From Cardinalis cardinalis (Eukaryota; Chordata; Aves; Passeriformes; Cardinalidae): a DNA stretch of 64,000 nt. Within the stretch, counting starts at the first letter, position 1. Each line of letters opens with the position of its first letter. This document shows, in pieces, positions 60,001-64,000 of this stretch. Location: the NCBI GenBank assembly GCA_014549065.1, contig JACDOX010000027.1:2239691-2303690 (forward strand), read 5' to 3'. Both the position numbers and the translations under genes were made by a program. The notes under the pieces are model-generated. The model had not been told where the DNA came from. It did no database searches and was given only the letters and a program-made list of their open reading frames with translations.

Positions 60001-63000
60001 AGGTTANCTTCAAAAGCAAAGGGAATGTGTCCATAACGCAGTTCAGTGTTTGTGGCTGAGCTTTCCAAAGATGGGTAGTCTGCAGTAAAAAAAGGAAGAG
60101 GTGGAATGATAAAACCATGAACCAGCTGTTGGATTAAACAAATATTAAGAAATTAAGAGTTCAGCAAGGGATTACTTCTTGTTTGTACTTATAAAAGTAT
60201 ATTTAGGGTTTTTAGATACATTGATTTAGACAGGAGGTATTAACCTGTTCATGTGTGTTTTGAGGTAGTATGCAACTAGAGCATGCCTTAGGGTTTATCT
60301 TGTTACTCAAAACACCTCCTGTGAGGATAGATTTTATTAACTTGTGCCCCCTCTGCTGGCTGGTGTTCCAATTACAAAGTAAAACACTCGTTTACATTGG
60401 TGCGGTACTCTCTGATAGGCTATTTTGGCTAAATAGCAGTTTATAAATGTTGCTTTTATGCTGCGGAACTATGGCAAAACCCGTGGGAGAATTTAGGAGA
60501 ATCTGTGGTAGTGTTGAGAGTTGGTGTTTTCATAGTGCAGTTACTGTTTTTGCCTCAGTCAAGACTTCTTAAGCTTTTGTCAAACCTGTTTTTCCCTCAT
60601 CCCTGAGTTGAAGAGGTGTGATCTTTTTATTCACTCTGGGTTTGTATATTGTTATATATACAGAGAAGCTAGGTCTTTATGGTTTTTGAGACCACACTTN
60701 GGTCTTCTAAAACCTGCTACTGTCACCTGCTTTTCTGATAGCAGTTGTTTTTCCCCTTAAGATTTAGAGTTCTCTTCTTTTGGTTGTAGTGAGACGATCT
60801 CTTAAATTATCTTTATTAGGTGATGAATTTTCCTGTGTTCTTTCTGAAACCTGCCTGTTGTTGGTGAGGTAGGATTCCCAGCTGCCTAGNGTGAACAAAA
60901 GGCAGAGCAGAAGTCCTCCCATCTTGGGTACTGCAGGGAGAGCTAAAGATGTCAGTATTATGACAGAGGATGCCTGTCCATACTGCGGGGGTGTGTGTGT
61001 GAACTAGCTGTGATAGAAAGAGTCATCCTGCTGTCCAGCAGCCCTTTCAGAAAAACACTGGGCTTTTTTTCTTGGAGATGGTGTAATTTCTGGAATGGGG
61101 CTTTCATTCGGTTATTTCATAAGATTCCTCTTTGTGACTGGTGTTGTTGCCTTTGTCATTAAATAGGCATTAAGGGAGATTTCTAGTTTGTATTAAAATT
61201 TCACTTATGGCTTGAAATCTTAACATATTTCAAAACACCCATCCTGTGTAAAACTCAAACTGGTTGGTGTAGCTCTCGTTGAACTTACTTCTGTGACTTC
61301 TGAAAGTGATCTTGAAATACATCTGCTGTACAAATACTTGATATTCTACTAAGACAGAGCTGCTGCTGCTGCAAAACTGTATTATATTTTGAATAATCGA
61401 CAGCATCAAGGAAACATATTGAAATTGTTATGGACAGCAAGATAGATGAGTTCGCAACTTTCTTTGCGCATGAAGTCCATCTTTGTCAGATCTTAAGCCT
61501 GTACAGAATTTGTATGTTCTAAGCTCTTGCTCAGGCTGAAAGCACAGAAGTTTCTCTGACACTGAGGTGCTTCCACTTGATAGAATCAGTTTCAGTTCTA
61601 AAATAGACATAGTAAATAAATATAATTGCAAAATTATTTTTATCATGCAGGTTCAGTCAATTAGATAACACTGTGACAGAATTTAGAGCTGCTATATTTT
61701 TCAGTCTGGCCACAGAATTATGGTGCTCTTATGGTGGCATATAATGCGAGATGTCAGATTTATCAATGCAGATGTTGAAGTAGAATTGGACTGCCCTTTT
61801 TGTGCTCCCCCCCCCACAGCATATTCTTCCTTGTGTTCTGGTAGATCAAAGTTTCGCAGTGTGTTTGTGTTAAATATTGGGTGATAGAGTGGCTTCATCT
61901 GGGAAAATTTCAATTTAAAGACATTTTGCTTCTTATCAAGTAATAGAAAAGAATTTACTGATCTACCAAAGTTGAAAGCATGTTCTTTCCCTAGTACTGT
62001 ATTATATGTATATGCATGGTTGTGGTGTGTGTCTACATACATTTGAAAATCCTTAAAGGCAAAGTAATTTTTGTAGAGTTTAATTGCCAGCTGTAAATTG
62101 ACTGAAANACTGTTGTGATGCCAGTGTATTCAGCTGTGCTTGTGACTTGGGAAACAATTGTGCAAAAGCATAAAATATACTTGGGTCTGTAGGACTTGCC
62201 AACTACAGAGATTAATTTTGTGGGGATAATGGAAAATAGCCAAAGCTGCCNAAAGTGCGAGTGGGACAAATAAGAAGTTGCACAAGATGCTGCAGTTCTT
62301 ATGTAACTGATGATCAGAACAGTTGTTAATACCTCTGTATACTTGACTGATAATGTTCTGCCTTGAGCAGTGAAGGGGAAAGTCTCCAATAAATGTTAAT
62401 GTCTTAGACATTTTGTGATTTTCCTAAATGTAACTGAAGTTTCTAGGAAACAAAAGTAAAAACCATGATGGATTTGGGCCATCTGTTTTAGTTTGAAATT
62501 CAGGCTCAGTGTTTTGATATTTAAGCTGTTTATCAGTTAAAAAATAGCTTTAAAGCTAATAATTTTTGTTGTTCTGACTTTCAGATTTCATTTTAAGCTG
62601 TTGCTTTTGAACAATCATTGCTCACAGATTCTCAGGAGCATTTGAGACTCTTGACCTTCTAAATTACATAAAACCAAGACTGAATTCAAAAATTGATCCT
62701 GCAATTTTGTATTTCTTGGTCAGATGTCTAAATTTACTGAGAGTTAGTGCTGATACTTTTGAAAATGAAAAAGGCTCTGCTGAGATAATATAATGGGAGA
62801 TAGATAACAATACAGCTTGCAGAGTTTTGTGATTTAATGAAGTGGAAGTGTACCTTTTAGACATTCGTCGTGATCTCAAAATGNGTTTTTTCCAGTTCCT
62901 AGTGATATGTTCTATTAAAAAATATGCACTTAAGTTCTGTTCATGTCTATTTTCAGCTTCCAACCTTTCTTGAGCTTCAAGTTTCTGTACTACTAAAAAC

Positions 63001-64000
63001 TTATTTTTGTAGTAGTTGCTTATTGTGTCATTTTTAGTCTCTGATTTGGTGTGGTTTAGTCACGTTTCTACCTCATCCATATCTTCCGTTCTACAACACT
63101 TCAGACTCTGAAATTAATATTTAAATGTGTGCTTTGAGATAACATTAGTCTTTGTCTTCTCTTCCTGCACGTATACTATTGTATACTTGCATATGTAAAG
63201 GTCACAATAGGTCTTGAACTGCTTTACCTCTACACTTGGAAGAAGGAAAAAAATCATGTGTGTATTAATTCGTCATGCTGAAATTTGATGCTANGCTTAC
63301 TTGCCAGAGGGAGTGAACTCTTAGTTGTGAGAGCCTTAACCAGGCAATAATGTGTCTTGATAATTTGATACACTTTCTGGCTTGACGTGAGGCTCCCTCT
63401 GAGAGCATCACACAAGCTGGTGTGGCGTGGGATGCCTGTCACCCCTTGTGAGTGGTGTGGAGCTCAGTGGTGCTCTGTATTTGTGTGTTATCTGAGCACA
63501 GAACTGCTTCAGCTGGAGATCAAGGGAAAGGCAACCAATGCAGCTGAGTTGCTTTGTATTTTGGAGCAGTCATGAAGCTGTCAAATTGTTCAAATGCAAG
63601 TGTTGTGTAATATAAGTTTGTTTTAAGGTTTTGAATCTCTTGCTTGTTCCTTGTTGATCAAGCAAACTTTCCCTGGTATTGATACTGTTTTAAGTAACTT
63701 TGTTTCCAAAAGAGGTCTGTAGGGCTTTTTGTTACCTTGGTGCGCATCTGTCCTTGAAAATGTAGATTGTGAATGAAAAAATCCTCCTTGTACCTTGTTA
63801 GAGGGTGGTCAGCCATTAAACCGTAGGTGATTCTTCCTTTTTTCACTGCTGTTACAAACTTTCAGAAGGAAAAGCAGTGTGCTGAAAAGAATTTGCTTCT
63901 GAAATAAATAAAGCCTCATGCTGGTTAGCTAGTTATCAGAGTAAATTGTAAGGAGGCTTATTATACCTTGCTACCCTGAGATGCTTTCNCCAGTGCATTG

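Larger units (their letters stand above)
51471..64000 (+). other. INTS6: INTS6 intron 3 (5' 12.5 kb; continues beyond window)
   Basis: The intron starts with GTAGGT and no further INTS6 exon is recognised. It is AT-rich unique sequence with no CR1 or other transposon that I can identify. It contains an 18-bp palindrome (53925-53942), a 12-bp-arm hairpin (57038-57073), a short GT run (60990-61001) and a C9 run (about 61808). No RNA gene or convincing open frame is visible on either strand. Confidence 0.85.

Overview
This is a vertebrate nuclear window, almost certainly avian. Three CR1 retrotransposon fragments are visible, two of them ending in the bird/reptile CR1 tail (ATTCTATG-type repeats); other transposon sequence is scarce, the intergenic distance is short, and two genes have CpG-island promoters. 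The species cannot be read from the sequence. Single N bases are scattered at roughly one per 0.3-1 kb and probably stand for ambiguous or heterozygous calls. There is one true assembly gap (43887-44099).

Two protein-coding genes are present, head to head, and both leave the window. WDFY2 (WD40 and FYVE domain protein of early endosomes) is on the minus strand. Its first coding exon is at 30801-30937 in a CpG island, and its second coding exon is at 84-151, so nearly the whole left half (152-30800) is WDFY2 intron 1. INTS6 (Integrator complex subunit 6, DICE1) is on the plus strand, with coding exons 1-3 at 50167-50277, 50526-50603 and 51321-51470. The rest of the window to 64000 is INTS6 intron 3. 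The same neighbour pair is known from human 13q14.3; here about 19 kb separates the two start codons.

Layout: 1-83 WDFY2 intron 2; 84-151 exon 2; 152-30800 intron 1 with a sense-oriented CR1 tail (6775-7199), an antisense CR1 scrap (12150-12275) and many short tandem duplications; about 30420-31400 the WDFY2 CpG island and exon 1; 31400-48840 intergenic with a CR1 copy (36585-37390), A-rich tracts, the gap and a GGAA-type microsatellite; about 48840-50760 the INTS6 CpG island with promoter, leader and exons 1-2; then exon 3 and the long intron 3. No RNA gene, CRISPR array, operon or novel multi-gene system was found.

The observations most worth a second look are: (a) the only AUG in the inferred INTS6 leader, which is a minimal start-stop uORF (ATG directly followed by TAG) in frame with and 27 nt before the INTS6 start; (b) a polypyrimidine/CAG element in the same leader that looks like a 3' splice site; (c) a scatter of exact or near-exact 15-22 bp tandem duplications between about 10 and 46 kb; (d) a perfect 13-bp hairpin upstream of WDFY2 and a 12-bp hairpin in INTS6 intron 3; and (e) a palindromic pair of YY1-type motifs in the WDFY2 promoter.
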